DNA from: Zopfochytrium polystomum
Lineage: Eukaryota > Chytridiomycota > Chytridiomycetes > Chytridiales > Chytridiaceae
Length of the DNA: 64,000 nt
NCBI GenBank assembly: GCA_025765615.1
Contig: JAIVFJ010000109.1
Coordinates: 1 to 64,000 of the forward strand
Direction: 5' to 3'
Every line of letters begins with the position of its first letter. Position 1 is the stretch's first letter. Shown here in pieces: positions 33,168 to 43,576 of this stretch. Position numbers and translations under genes: made by a program. The notes below the pieces were generated by a model. That model did not search any database. It saw only the letters and a program-made list of their open reading frames with translations, and was not told the DNA's origin.

Positions 33168-34145
33168 ATGATGATCGTCGCGGGCTCCCGAAAAGACAAA
33201 GGCGCGGCCATCGACGCCGCCGCCCTGCTTCGGATTCGGAGACGCCGGCCGCGCGCGACGAGCAGACAACCACCCAAAGATGACGGCAAAGACGACGTCA
33301 TGCCCCGCACCCCGCCTTCTCGTCCGCCAACCTCGCTCGACTCGATCAAACAGCCCCACGATAGTCCACCGCCCCCCTCGACAGCCCTCCTCGCACCCCC
33401 ACCACCAGAGCCCCTCGCTTCCTCGAAAGCCACCTCCACCCCGCCGGACCCCTTAACGCAACCACCCACCATCGCCACCCGCCGCCTCCGCCGCATCCCC
33501 TTCCTCTCCCGAATCCTCGTCCTCTTCTTCCTCGGCACCTCCTTCTCCTTCCTCACCTTCGCCCTCCAACGCGACGCCGCCGCCACCTCCCGCCCACCAT
33601 ACCGGCCCCCCTCCCCCCTCTCCACCTCTACCCTCAACACCACAACAACCCCACCAACCCTCCTCACCCTCTCCCGCACGACCCCGCACCTCCTCAGCGG
33701 CCTCTTCGCGACCCTCGTCGGCCTCCTTCTCCCGCACGTCGACGCCCTCTTCAGCCCCCGCGCCTCCTCCTCCAACCCGAGCAATAAGCGCGACTGGCCA
33801 ACGGCAGCACGCAGCCTCGGCGCGCTAGCCGGTCTCCTCTACGCGACCGCAAAGCTGCCCGGCGCCGGCGGCGGTGCGGCGCTGGCTCTGGTCGCGGTCG
33901 GGGTGTGGTGGGTGTGCGACGGGTCCGGAGTCGGGTTTGTCGCGGGCACCGTCGCCGCGGGCGGCGTGGCGGCCGCGCAGGCTGTGGCCGGCGGGCTGAT
34001 GCTCGGTGGTGGGATGCCAGCGGCAGCGGCAGCGACGGCATGGCTGCCGTGCGTGGTGATGTATGGGTCTTGCGTGTGTTTTGGGGCTGTTGGGAGGCAG
34101 TTGGCGAGGGAGGAAGAGGAGGAGGAATGGGATAAGGAGGATTGA
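33168..34145 (+). CDS. INSIG/Nsg1 family ER membrane protein
   Basis: An intronless 325-codon gene. A disordered, Pro/Ser-rich N-terminus of about 105 residues is followed by the six-helix INSIG core. Recognisable positions are LSRILVLFFLGTSFSFLTFA (helix 1), LFATLVGLLLPHVDALF (the GLLYPxID motif of animal INSIGs), KRDWPTAARSLGALAGLLYA (REWxxxxRCIxxFVGxxxA), ALALVAVGVWWVCDGSGVG (LGLWWxFDRSRSGxG), and WLPCVVMYGSCVCFGAVGRQ (SWLPCIFFxGGVTxGNIGRQL). INSIGs sit in the ER and control sterol sensing by holding SCAP-SREBP or by regulating HMG-CoA reductase; yeast Nsg1 stabilises Hmg2. The acidic C-terminal tail is unusual. Which sterol target applies here cannot be read from the sequence. Confidence 0.85.
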   Translation: MMIVAGSRKDKGAAIDAAALLRIRRRRPRATSRQPPKDDGKDDVMPRTPPSRPPTSLDSIKQPHDSPPPPSTALLAPPPPEPLASSKATSTPPDPLTQPPTIATRRLRRIPFLSRILVLFFLGTSFSFLTFALQRDAAATSRPPYRPPSPLSTSTLNTTTTPPTLLTLSRTTPHLLSGLFATLVGLLLPHVDALFSPRASSSNPSNKRDWPTAARSLGALAGLLYATAKLPGAGGGAALALVAVGVWWVCDGSGVGFVAGTVAAGGVAAAQAVAGGLMLGGGMPAAAAATAWLPCVVMYGSCVCFGAVGRQLAREEEEEEWDKED

Positions 34146-34372
34146 AAGATGGTTGGATGGCGGTGTTTTTTTGGGGGTAACCTAAGCTATGATGATTGAC
34201 TGATTGTGTGATGTGTTCCGTTCTATTCGAGTAATAAACAATAAGATCGGGTGAATCATCTTCAGTTTGGACCACCCATCGACCATCGAACTTGTCAAGC
34301 AACTCTCCGACAATCTTTCCAAACTGATCGTGCCGCAGGAGGCAACCAACACGTCCAGAGAGTAAACGAAAC

Positions 34373-35516
34373 ATGCGCGCCGTAATACAACGAGTCAAGC
34401 GTGCGAGCGTCACGGGTAAGAGCTTTCGCTTTCATCGACACGTCGTCACTCGTTGATTCTGACCTCCCTCCCCCCTCTGCAGTCGACGATCGCATCGTCA
34501 GCTCCATCTCTCACGGCAAGTGCACTGGGGCTCAGCCCCAACCCCCGCTCATCCACCACACGTTCGCTGACCCATCCCCCCCCCCCCCCCACGTCTCTAT
34601 CTGGAACAGGCATCTGCGTACTCGGTGAGCGGCGCTGGAACGCTTTCTGTCTTTCTTCCCACCAAATGATGCCGAGTCCTCACTCACGCCTCGCCTCCCG
34701 GGCGTGACCCAAAAACAACAAAAACGAAAAAACAGTCGGCATCACCGTCGACGACACCGAGGACGACGCCGACTACATGTGAGTACGCCCAGCTCCAGCA
34801 CGCACCCGAAAACCGCTCACCGCCCCTCCCTAAACCCCCAACCAGCGCCAAAAAAATCCTCAACACAAGACTGGTACTGTATTCCCTCCCTCCCCTCGCA
34901 AACGGCTCCCAGCAAACCCCCTTACAACTCACCACACCCCAACCCCCGCGCGCGCGCGCGCACTCCACTGCCCACCAGTGGCCATCCCCAGCAACCCCCA
35001 GCAGCCCCAGCAAGCCATGGTCGCTCAGCGTCGCGGCCGCGCAGTACGAGATCCTCTCGGTGTCGCAGTTCACGTTGTACGCGACGACGTCAAAAGGTAT
35101 ATATTGTTCAATCTCTTCCCTCCTCCTTCTCCTTCATATGCTTTCCGGGTCGCCAACCGCCCCCCGCCTCTCCCGCAACAGGTACAAAACCCGACTTCCA
35201 CCTCGCCATGAAATCAGACCTCAGCCGCGCGTTCTACGATCGGTTCCTGGAGCGGTTGAGGCGCTGGTACGAGGCGGAGAAGATCAAAGGTGGTTTTTTT
35301 CCCCCCCCTTTTTTTCCCTTCAATTTTTGCTTTCCGTCTCTCGGTCGGGCTAAAAATAGACACCCCAACAAAACCAAAACACAAGACGGCGAGTTCGGCG
35401 CAATGATGGACGTCAAGATCGTCAACGACGGGCCGGTGACGATTCTGCTGGATTCGCGACAGAGGGGCGGCGGCGGAGGGGGAGCGGGCGGTGGGTCGAC
35501 GGTGAGGGATTCGTGA
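34373..35516 (+). CDS. DTD1: D-aminoacyl-tRNA deacylase
   Basis: This enzyme removes D-amino acids (and glycine misloaded on tRNA-Ala) from tRNA, a proofreading step. Eight exons (34373-34415, 34483-34515, 34610-34624, 34736-34778, 34846-34873, 34979-35096, 35182-35289, 35386-35516) join in phase to 172 residues. Family motifs are [14 protein letters not shown] at the start, [19 protein letters not shown], the Ser-Gln-Phe-Thr active-site strand [24 protein letters not shown], and the end [20 protein letters not shown] with the Gly-cisPro-type NDGPVT loop. Two oddities are a 15-nt micro-exon (34610-34624) and a preceding intron with a GC donor (G|GCAAGT), both required to restore the family sequence. 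A Gly-rich tail replaces the usual short end. Confidence 0.93.
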
Positions 35517-35666
35517 TCGGCATAGTTTTGGGGGGGTGGGGTTTAGAAACGAGCCTTTTTTGTTTCTTAATGTCATGTTTTCGGAGGTTCATGGACAACA
35601 AAGGGTCTGCGGTGGACGAGAGACTTTTGGAAGCTTTATATATTAGTTGAAAACGTTACCATGCAA

Positions 35667-35753
35667 TGACTCCTTAGCTCAACGGTAGAGCATTCGACTC
35701 CAGATACTTTCCGGGTTATCGAAAGGTTGCGTGTTCAAATCACGTAGGGGTCA
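35667..35753 (+). tRNA. tRNA-Trp (CCA) with a short intron
   Basis: Acceptor TGACTCC/GGGGTCA, D arm TTAGCTCAACGGTAGAGCA, anticodon stem TTCGA/TCGAA, loop CTCCAG then a 14-nt intron after position 37 and A38, T arm with GTGTTCAAATCAC. The anticodon CCA and intron position fit nuclear tRNA-Trp. Discriminator base appears to be T, which is unusual. Confidence 0.85.
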
Positions 35754-35845
35754 TTCTGCGTTCCAATTTTCGTCAAATTTTTTGGAAAGCGAACATTGTT
35801 CAGGCGTTGGAAATTTCTTGCTGGTACCCAAAGAAAGGTTGTTCT

Positions 35846-35868
35846 AAATTAGGGTTTTGCCCTAACCC
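35846..35868. repeat. Short palindrome of telomere-like hexamers
   Basis: Reads TTAGGGTTTTGCCCTAACCC: one TTAGGG facing one CCCTAA with a short loop, just left of the retroelement remains. Probably coincidental or a mark of an old insertion edge. Confidence 0.4.
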
Positions 35869-35889
35869 AATGTCAATTTCCGTCTTCGC

Positions 35890-36690
35890 TTCAATCTTGA
35901 ATGGCTAAAGGCATCTCGGCATACTCTGATCACAAGAACCTCACGTTCTTCAGGGCATGGAGGTTGCTCAAGCAGAGGCATACCAGGTGGGCTGAACTCC
36001 TCTCTGAGTATAACTTTAAGCTGTACTATTCTCCCGGCCACTCTGGACGTCCTCAGTCAATCGTCAGTGACAGAGGATCACAGTTCATATCCCAATTTTG
36101 CAAAGCACAACAGCAGCCCTTGGAATCAAGTCTCAACTGTCAACTGCTTATCACCTTTGTTAGGCGGAACTGACTGGTTAGCAGCAAGAGGCACAAGACA
36201 GACCCAAACCTATTGTGACTGTCAGTTATTGTTCTCAAGATGCCCATGGGAGAGCGAGCCACCGCCAATGCAGACCTGGGCGCTGGCTTGCGCTGATTGC
36301 AAATATTCCAAGTATTAAGTGGAACAGAAACCCAGTGTCAACAGTTTTCCTCCTCCTCTGCTCAAGCAGATAATATAGGAGAGGTTTTTACCCTGTGCCA
36401 GTCACGCTTACCTAGCAACTATTACAGTGTGTATATCATCGTCATGGATCAATAATTCATAACAGAGCTGTTTTCTCTTTCTCTCCAAGTTGGGAGAAGG
36501 ACCACCCACAAACACACATCTCCACTTCATTCACTCCTTCCACTCACTCAGAGTAGACAGTTTACAACCCTCAGACTGATGGACAAACAGAAAGAACAAA
36601 CCAGACCCTGGAGCAGTATTTGAGGTGCTATGTCAGCTATCAACAGCATGACTGGCCTACCCTACTTCCACTGACGCCTTTCTGACTTGT
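35890..36690 (+). mobile_element. Decayed Ty3/Gypsy retrotransposon fragment
   Basis: The first piece (about 35910-36105) encodes the end of RNase H (AYSDHKNLTFFRAWRLLKQR, then HTRWAELLSEYNFKLYYSPG) fused directly to integrase (RPQSIVSDRGSQFISQF), so the connection domain and early integrase are deleted. After about 430 bases of unrelated sequence a second piece (36563-36684) gives [20 protein letters not shown] and [12 protein letters not shown], the next part of a Ty3/Gypsy integrase core. Frames are broken and no long terminal repeats or capsid/reverse transcriptase parts were found. It is an inactive relic; base composition is clearly less GC-rich than its neighbours. Confidence 0.85.
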
Positions 36691-37462
36691 CTTGTTGGTA
36701 TCATTGGTATCATAGCATTGAGTTGCTGATCGTGTTCTTTGAGTTTTGACGTTGAAGACTCTCAAAAAGTATAAAAGGGGGATGGGGGATCTGTCCCATC
36801 CCTCAAGTGCATAATTGTTTACAATACAATCATCACTCCTCTCAGTTCCTGGTCTGCCTTGTCCTGTCCTGCACTGTTCCTGAAAATGGAGAAATGGTGC
36901 AAGAAAAAAAAGAGAGAAGAATGTATCGCTCTTAGTAGGAAAATAGAGCATTTGAAACCACCAAGTCCTCTTTTTTTTGAATATGTGCGCTGGACACACA
37001 GAACTTGCTGAGAAGATTCATATTTGGTGGTAACAAGCTTTTTTTTCAAGAGTCCATTCTTCCACGATGCACAGAATTTCTCAAAAGTCAAGTAATAGGA
37101 AATTTTAGATGAGCTGGCTAAATGTGACATTTAGTGCAGTCTGGCATCCAGGCAGATTTGCTGCTTTAGATCCAGCCAAGTCTGATTTTAGACAAGTTTC
37201 TAGTTCACAGTATGCCATTCCAATAGGGACGCTGAGGAATCTCCATAGATATGCACTACCATGGGCGATGTCACCTACAGAGGATCAGAATCGAGAGGGG
37301 AGCCTCTGCAGCTTTGACCGATCCCGATGACAAGACATTCAGGGAGGGCAACGCTGACGAAGAGAGGATGCCCTTTGGCAGCGTTTGGGTTGGTGTGCAG
37401 GCATATGTCGAATAGACTGCCGTGCCTTCGGAACTGAACAACTCAGGATTCTGAGCTCCCAA
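36691..37462. other. AT-richer sequence after the retroelement
   Basis: Low-GC sequence like the retroelement piece before it and probably part of the same insertion. I recognise no coding or terminal repeat sequence in it. Confidence 0.4.
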
Positions 37463-37553
37463 TGCCTGAGCAGTGAATTGAACACTGGACCCTTACATTG
37501 CAGCTCCAACGACAGAGTACAAGTGTAAAGCTCTACCCCTGAGCTACACAGGC
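37463..37553 (-). tRNA. tRNA-Thr (UGU) with a short intron
   Basis: Read on the minus strand: acceptor GCCTGTG/CTCAGGC (one T-T mismatch), D arm GCTCAGGGGTAGAGC, anticodon stem TTACA/TGTAA, loop CTTGTA followed by an intron of about 19 nt after position 37, T arm CAGTG/CACTG with loop TTCAATT, discriminator A. The intron position is the standard nuclear one. Confidence 0.8.
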
Positions 37554-37780
37554 TGTGATGCTCGTCTTAGGCAAAAAACATTAACAATAAATAAAGCAGC
37601 GGATCTGCGGATCCCGAAATGGGTATTGATCTCAAGCTCTCAGCATTCCTCGTTGTCCGAAACGTTGCTGCGATGGCACAGCGAATGTAATAAGCTATCC
37701 TACAGCAGCAGAGTAGATCATCAAGAGATGCAGCCCGCCCCCCTATAAGGACAGCATATGTATTTAGCAGAAATCCTTTT

Positions 37781-38403
37781 ATGACTACCACAACCACGAA
37801 CTCGGTCGCTGCCGCAGCAAGAGCTCTGTCGCCAGACGAGGCGGCGTCGCCGCAAGCTTGGATCGACGTAATCCCGCTATCACAGCCCAAGAGGAACCGG
37901 AAAATTGTACCTCGACCACTTCCTCGCCCGAAGAAGACCGTCCTCCTCCTCCGCTAATCGGTAGCCCCGTGCCGCCTGCAGCGGCAGTGGCGGGCGGGAA
38001 GCCCTTTGCTGTCGTCGAAGCCTGTGCCGGCGGTCGCTACTGTTGCGAGGGCTCTTCGCGGCCACAGCAACCGCTCGTGTTGGACACGCATGTCGGCGGC
38101 GGCGACGACGTCGACGCGGAGCGAATGGTCGTCGCGCTGCAGCGGAAGGTGCAGGTACACCCCTCCCCTCGCCTCTTTCTCCCTCTCGCCTACCCTTACA
38201 ACCTACCGAAATTCCATTCTTACTTATCAGGCGCTTCAAGTTAAGATCGCGCGGCAGGAGGAGCAGCTCGCGGTGAAGGTGGGGGGGACGTTTCTGTTTG
38301 TTCGTTCTACTCGGCTGACTGAAACGCCCGAATGCTTGAATGAATGAACGTTAGGTGCGCCGAGTAGCTCAAGGACCAGCGATTCTGGATCGGGGACTTT
38401 TGA
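37781..38403 (+). pseudogene. SPEF1 pseudogene lacking the CH-domain exons
   Basis: It aligns with the intact SPEF1 at 39999-41265. The start matches (ATG, Thr/Ala-rich leader, LSPDEAASPQAWIDVIPLSQ), then at the PKRN position it jumps directly into sequence equal to exon 4 (YLDHFLARRRPSSSS in the shifted frame, followed by a stop), so exons 2 and 3 and their introns are gone. The proline/alanine linker, an exon-5-like piece (LQVKIARQEEQL, near 38230) and a decayed exon 6 (CTCAAGGACCAGCG near 38367) follow in order. The introns in the 3' part are retained, so this is a duplicated, not a processed, copy. Confidence 0.85.
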
Positions 38404-38805
38404 TAATGCACATGTCGAAATAATGGACAAGAGAAAGAAACGCGAAGCTTTTATTTATTGTCCGTGCCAACCGGCCCCCTTGCTGCCCCTGAAAAGCAGA
38501 AAGAAGCTGCTGCCCAAAAATGCCGACAGCTTTGTTACATTTTCTTTCCTGCTTGGTCCACTTGCAGGATGGCTAGTTATTGCAGGCGGCCCCCAGCCCG
38601 ACAATTCAGCAATGGCAGTGGTCTTTGCAATCTGCATGATTGCCAGCACCAGCACAAAAAAGTCCCAGGGCAGCAGTGCAGTGGCAGTCTGGGCGACGAT
38701 TGTGAAAAGGGAAGAGAGTTTGATTGCAGGTTTGGAAACCGTTTGCTGTTAGTCAATGGGTCCAACTTTTTCAAGGACCAACGAGGGAGGGGGAGACTGG
38801 GGGGG
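38404..38805. other. Intergenic, no feature seen
   Basis: Frames of up to 147 codons are open on both strands here but show no family resemblance, no splice structure and no start context; I do not call a gene. Confidence 0.5.
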
Positions 38806-39108
38806 TCACAGTTTAAGCTTACGAGCAAGGCAGGTCGTCCGTTTGGCGAAGTTCGCCGAGCACGTTGGACTCCATTCTGTAGTTTTGCCCCTATCCATTG
38901 AGTCCCTAGCGCGGCCTCCTGCACCACCGCCTTTTTGTTTGCTGCCGCCGATTCCAGCGAGGGCGGGTCTCGTATCAAGGGTCGCCAGCACGGCGAGCGC
39001 GATAATCAGCGCGGCGGCGAGGAGGACCAGGCGAAGAGGGTTGTTGTTGTTGCGGCGGAGAGCAGAGGTGGCAGCGGCTGAGCAGTTTTGGGAGGTGGTT
39101 TGGGTCAT
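38806..39108 (-). CDS. Small single-pass membrane protein, unknown
   Basis: A 100-residue frame from the ATG at 39108: a polar N-terminus (MTQTTSQNCSAAATSALRR), one hydrophobic segment (LRLVLLAAALIIALAVLATL), then a basic Gly-rich tail. A TATATAAA box lies 76-84 bases upstream on the same strand, and a long (GA)n tract (CT on plus) lies further up, which supports transcription. No family is recognised. It could also be a signal-anchored secreted peptide. Confidence 0.4.
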   Translation of the reverse strand: MTQTTSQNCSAAATSALRRNNNNPLRLVLLAAALIIALAVLATLDTRPALAGIGGSKQKGGGAGGRARDSMDRGKTTEWSPTCSANFAKRTTCLARKLKL

Positions 39109-39183
39109 TTTCTTGTTACTTGATACACTGTTTTTTGGGGTTTTCGGGTTTTGGTGATGATGGCTATCGGCGCTGGCGCGAGG

Positions 39184-39191
39184 TTTATATA
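39184..39191 (-). promoter_or_regulatory. TATA-like box
   Basis: TATATAAA on the minus strand, 76-84 bases upstream of the start codon of the small membrane protein gene. Confidence 0.45.
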
Positions 39192-39298
39192 GGCGGGGAG
39201 GGATGCAAAGGGAAAAAAGGAGTTGGCGTGGAGGATTTGTGTGGAGGCACTTTTTTCCTTGACCGTCTTCCACGCGAAGACCGAGCATGACTGCGGCC

Positions 39299-39372
<74 letters not shown>
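39299..39372. repeat. (CT)n microsatellite, about 36 copies
   Basis: A perfect CT dinucleotide run of roughly 72 bases on the plus strand ((GA)n on minus), upstream of the small membrane protein gene. Confidence 0.95.
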
Positions 39373-39374
<2 letters not shown>

Positions 39375-39998
39375 GGATGCGGCATCGAGAAGACAGCCTC
39401 AAAAATATCTGTCTTCGAGGGGTGGCGGCATCCACCAATCATAGGCGCAGAGGCGATGCTTCCTGCTTGCTTCTTGCTCGTCCCAGCCATGCAGTCAAAA
39501 TGATTGTCTTCCCCACTTTGTACCTCATCATGTCATTAGCGATCTTTTGGAAGTGGAGGAAAACAAATGAGACAGCACGAAAGCCTCACACGGGTCAATG
39601 AGTGGGTAAAGTCGCACAATCACCAAGATGCACCGCAAGGACTGCCCGTTTGTCAGCTAGCTTTGCCAGCGGTCCCGGTCTTCGAGGGCCAAGATCGGGT
39701 AAACAGTTGAACAAGAGGATGTTGATAGGGGGGAAAATTCTGGGGCGGTCATCGAAACAAAAAGCTCGCATGCGCTTCACTAGGAAAATAACTTTTCTGG
39801 GACCGGGGCGTTGAGTAGATTGATGCGTACGTATGAGCCAGAGGAATCGGACGCGGTAGCCGTTGGTGCGCACAGCGACCATGTTGCGATGCTCACTTGT
39901 TCAATAATCATACCAGTGGTGTTGGTGCCAACTTTTTTTTTGTTTTCACGGCTTTTTTCATAGAAGTGAAAGTTTCGTGCGAAAATCGAAATTGTCTT

Positions 39999-41265
39999 AT
40001 GGCCACCACAACCACCACAACCACACCAGCAACAGCAGCAACAGCGCTGTCGCCTGACGACACGGCGTCGCTACTAGCCTGGATCGACGCGATCCCGCTA
40101 TCGCGGCCCAAGCGGAATCTGAACAGAGACTTTTCCGACGGAGGTTTAATACTTTTTCAACTCTAGCCTCCTGCGCACCTCGCCATCCGACGTCGCAACC
40201 CACCCTCCTACTATTTCAATCTAACAGTCGCGACGGCCGAGGTGATCCACCACTTTTGCCCCAAGCTGGTCGACCTGCACAACTACTCACCGGCGCACTC
40301 TGTCGCGCAAAAGATGTACAACTGGAGTACGCTGAACCGTGTGAGTTTTCCTTCCCCCACCCAGTGGACGTACCACTCGTAGTCCTCACACGTTACCGTT
40401 CAAACTCCCGCCCGGGCCGGGCAGAAAAGGTCTTCCGCAAGCTCGGCTTCACGACGACGCGCGAGGCCATGGCCGGAATCGTGGCGAACAGGGCCGGGTG
40501 CGTCGAGTCGCTGCTGTGGGAGCTGAGGGGGAAGGTGAGGGAGAGATTTCGGTCTCGCATATTGTTGCATGTTTCTAACGCTTCAAATTCAGCTCGACCA
40601 CTACCTCGCACGCAGACGACCGTCCTCTTCTTCCGCTCGCCCGTGGTCGATCGGTAGCCCCGTGCCGCCACCTGTGGCGGCAGTAGCAGGCGGGAAGCCC
40701 GTTCCACCGCCACTGCTGCCGTTGAAGCCAGTGCCGGCGGTCGCTGCTGTTCCGAGGGCACCGCCTGCAGTGCCGTTGGCTCCGCCACCTCCCCCGATTC
40801 ACTCGATCGCGACCACCGCGGCACCGGCACCCATTGCGTTCTACCCTGTCGCAGCGCCGCGGTCGCAGCAGCCGCTAGTGGCGGACAGGCATCTCGGCGG
40901 CGGTAGCGACGATGCGGAGCGAATGGTCATCGCGTTGCAGCGGACGGTGCAGGTAACCACCCGGCATTTGACATCCCTCTCGACCCCTACCAACCAACCT
41001 TAACACTATTCTCACGCCTAAGGCTCTTCAAGTCAAGATCGCGCGGCTGGAGGAGCTGCTTGTGGTGAGCGGATTGGTGGGGTTTATCTTCTTTCGTTCT
41101 CATCGGCTGACTGGAAACGTCCGGATGTTTGATTGACTGACTGAAACATCCGTCGTCGCATAGCTGAAGGATCAGCGGATTGACGAGCTAGTTGAGGATG
41201 CGAAGAGAGGGCGGGGCGGGCGGGGCGGTCGTTGGGAGGAGGAGGAAGAGGAGGAGGAAGAGTGA
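39999..41265 (+). CDS. SPEF1: SPEF1/CLAMP flagellar microtubule-bundling protein
   Basis: SPEF1 binds and bundles microtubules, and is found on the central pair of motile cilia. Six exons (39999-40143, 40228-40338, 40425-40534, 40593-40952, 41023-41064, 41164-41265) join in phase to 289 residues. The N-terminal CH-like domain (CH_2 type) carries the family signature: LLAWIDAIPLSRPKRNLNRD, FSDGVATAEVIHHFCPKL, DLHNYSPAHSVAQKMYNW and QKVFRKLGFTTTREAM. A Pro/Ala-rich linker is followed by a coiled coil, ALQVKIARLEELLVLKDQRI, typical of the SPEF1 end, and an acidic tail. The gene implies a motile flagellated stage. A broken tandem copy lies 2 kb upstream. Confidence 0.9.
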
Positions 41266-41755
41266 TTATTCGGTCCGAGGGGAAAGATTGCGTGCCGCTG
41301 TCGCCACCGGCTCATTGTAAAGATTTTCTGTTTTGTGTCGTGCGGCGCCATCCGCCTGTCAATCTCTCTGTCTGTCTGCCTGCCTTTGTGCCCAGACCGG
41401 ACACGTGACAGATAAGGAGAGCAACAACGAAGACGCTCACGTGCTGACAGGGGCAGAACGCAAGGCCCAGCATCAGCCGATCCACTCACACACCTCGTTT
41501 ACGACGATCATTCGATCGGTGAGCGGGTCGGAGAAGGCAGCGAGCGAGCCGGACGGCAGCGGCGGGAGCGGCGGCAAGGAGTGATTCGAAGGATTGTCCG
41601 GAAGCGGAGAAAGGGAGAGGGGCGTGGTGGTGGTGGTGGTGGTGGTGTTGGTTGTGGTGTTGGGGGTGAGAGAAAAAGAAGCAAGGGTTTTCAAGGCCCC
41701 AGCACCCCGCACCCACATCCACCACCCCACACACCACCCCGCCGAACCAGAGACG
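41266..41755. other. Intergenic between SPEF1 and PHO80-like cyclin
   Basis: It contains a GT-rich stretch (41620-41665) and no gene that I can recognise. Confidence 0.5.
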
Positions 41756-42874
41756 ATGCGGGAAGAGTCGGACGGCGGCATCCCGATCCCGCCGCTGTTC
41801 GATGCGTGCCCGACGGAGGCGCTGCTGGCCATGGTCGTCGAGATGCTGGGTTCGTTCGTTTGTCGTCTCATATCATCCATTCTTCATTGAAATCGACGCT
41901 TCTTCTTGTTCTCGGGACCTGATCCCGATCTTGGGGCTATCGTTGTTTGTTTGGCTCAGAGCGCCTGATACACCACAACGACCGGATCGCCATCGCGCAG
42001 ACGAACCTGACGCGGTTCCACTCGCGCGCGGTGCCCGGGTGAGTGAGTGAGTGTGTGAGTGGGTGTGTGTGATTGGTGCTCGCTGGAGCTGGTGTGTGGC
42101 TTGGTTATCAGGTGCGATCGGGCAAAGAAGGCCAGATGGGATTGCTTACCCCGCCACGATGTGCTGACCATCGCGTAATCAACAATACCCTTCTCCCCCC
42201 CTCCCCCACCCCTCGCAGGATCTCCGTTGGCGACTACGTTCGCCGCATCATCAAATACGCGTCGATCGAAAAGTCGGTGCTCCCGCTCATTCTCATTTAC
42301 ATCGACAGGTGCCTTCCATGGAATTATGTGTGTGTGCATCGCTAACCCCAAACCCCAACACCCCACCCCAGGGTCTGCGAGATCCACAAGACCTTCACCA
42401 TATCCTCTCTCACCTGCCACCGCTTCCTGATCGCAGGCCATCACGGCCGGCAGCAAGTCTGTGTCGGACATTTACTGCACAAACACCCATTTCGCAAAGG
42501 TCGGCGGCTTGACGCTGCAAGAGCTAAATGTCTTGGAGATGGAGGTGGGTATTGTGTGGCGGGGGTGGCGAGGGGGTGGAGGAAAAGAGCGATTTTGGCG
42601 AGTGGAAAGGGGGGTAGGTTGGGGTCGGTATCTTGTCGACGGGAGCCTTAATGTTCTTCAATCTCCCCCAAGTTTTGCGCCATGATTTCGTGGCGGTTGG
42701 CGACGAACCGGGAGCTGCTGCAGTCGTACTACGTAAACTGTGAGTGTTTACCACGACTAAGGCATTTTTCTTTGCCCTCCCTCTAACTTGAACACTGGAC
42801 CAGTGGTTCGAACGAGCTCCAACTACTATATCGCGATCGAAGATCCGTCGAAGCACCTCCCGAGCGGATCTTAA
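41756..42874 (+). CDS. PHO80/PCL-type cyclin
   Basis: A cyclin of the family that activates Pho85-type CDKs in phosphate and nutrient signalling. Exons: 41756-41849, 41960-42038, 42219-42308, 42372-42544, 42673-42739, 42804-42874. Family motifs in order: RLIHHNDRIA, VGDYVRRIIKYASIEKSVLP, LILIYIDRVCEIHKTFTISS, LTCHRFLIA, then AITAGSKSVSDIYCTNTHFA, KVGGLTLQELNVLEME and FCAMISWRLATNRELLQSYY. Between LIA and AITAG one extra G (GCAGGCCATC, about 42434-42440) shifts the frame, and no intron can explain it. It is either a sequence error or a real inactivating insertion. The protein is otherwise complete at about 190 residues and short of the long tails of some PCLs. Confidence 0.85.
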
Positions 42875-43576
42875 CCCAACCGCGAGTAAAGTTTGCGGAA
42901 AGGAATCGCCATTCGCTCGAAGATGAATCGATGCGGGATGCACACTTATAGTGACGGATAGCCCTAGGGCAGAAGTCGCAACGCGGTCGCCCCGGTCGCC
43001 CCGTGGTCCCACCTCACCGATCCCCTTCTTTTATATTTACCAAACCCTGCAACTCCTGCACAATATCATAATCGGACAACGCTCGGCCATGGGATTTCTC
43101 TCCTTTAATCGGCCAGTTTTTTTTTTCTTTTTTTTTTTTTTTCTTTCTCTTTCGCAATCCTTTCTTTTTTCCTTTTTGCAAGTAACCCCTTTACCCTTCG
43201 CTTACGTCTTTCAGTCAAGAGCTTCGCAGCCTTTGACTTAAGCCATCGTTGGGCTGCTGGAAGGCAATTCGTACTTTACACACCTTCTTTTGATCAAGTT
43301 TACATTTCTTTCACTTTTGTTGATACTGTCCTCGCTCCAGTACCAAGTGGTTTCATGCTCTTGGGGCGGGTGACCGAAATCTTGTGTGAAAGGGGAGGCG
43401 GTAGAGGGCTCCATTACGGGCCCACAATAATATACGATATCTATTAGTCGCTGGATAGAGGGAACTTGCGGTTGAAGGAGGAAACAAGGATTCAGACGCT
43501 TCGAAAGGGACATCCGCAAAACCAGACCTTGTCACGCGCACGCACACTTTGCCCACACCCCACAACCCCCATCAAC
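42875..43576. other. Intergenic between cyclin and prohibitin
   Basis: T-rich around 43110-43180; no gene seen. It contains the PHB2 promoter. Confidence 0.5.

Larger units (their letters stand above)
39109..39998. other. Intergenic with TATA box and CT microsatellite
   Basis: Apart from the TATA-like box and the CT repeat listed separately I see no gene. The right end is the SPEF1 promoter. Confidence 0.55.

Noticed and set aside
38423..38901. Two overlapping plus-strand frames of 109 and 147 codons
   Set aside because: No domain, no supporting promoter or splice signals, and overlapping each other in different frames.
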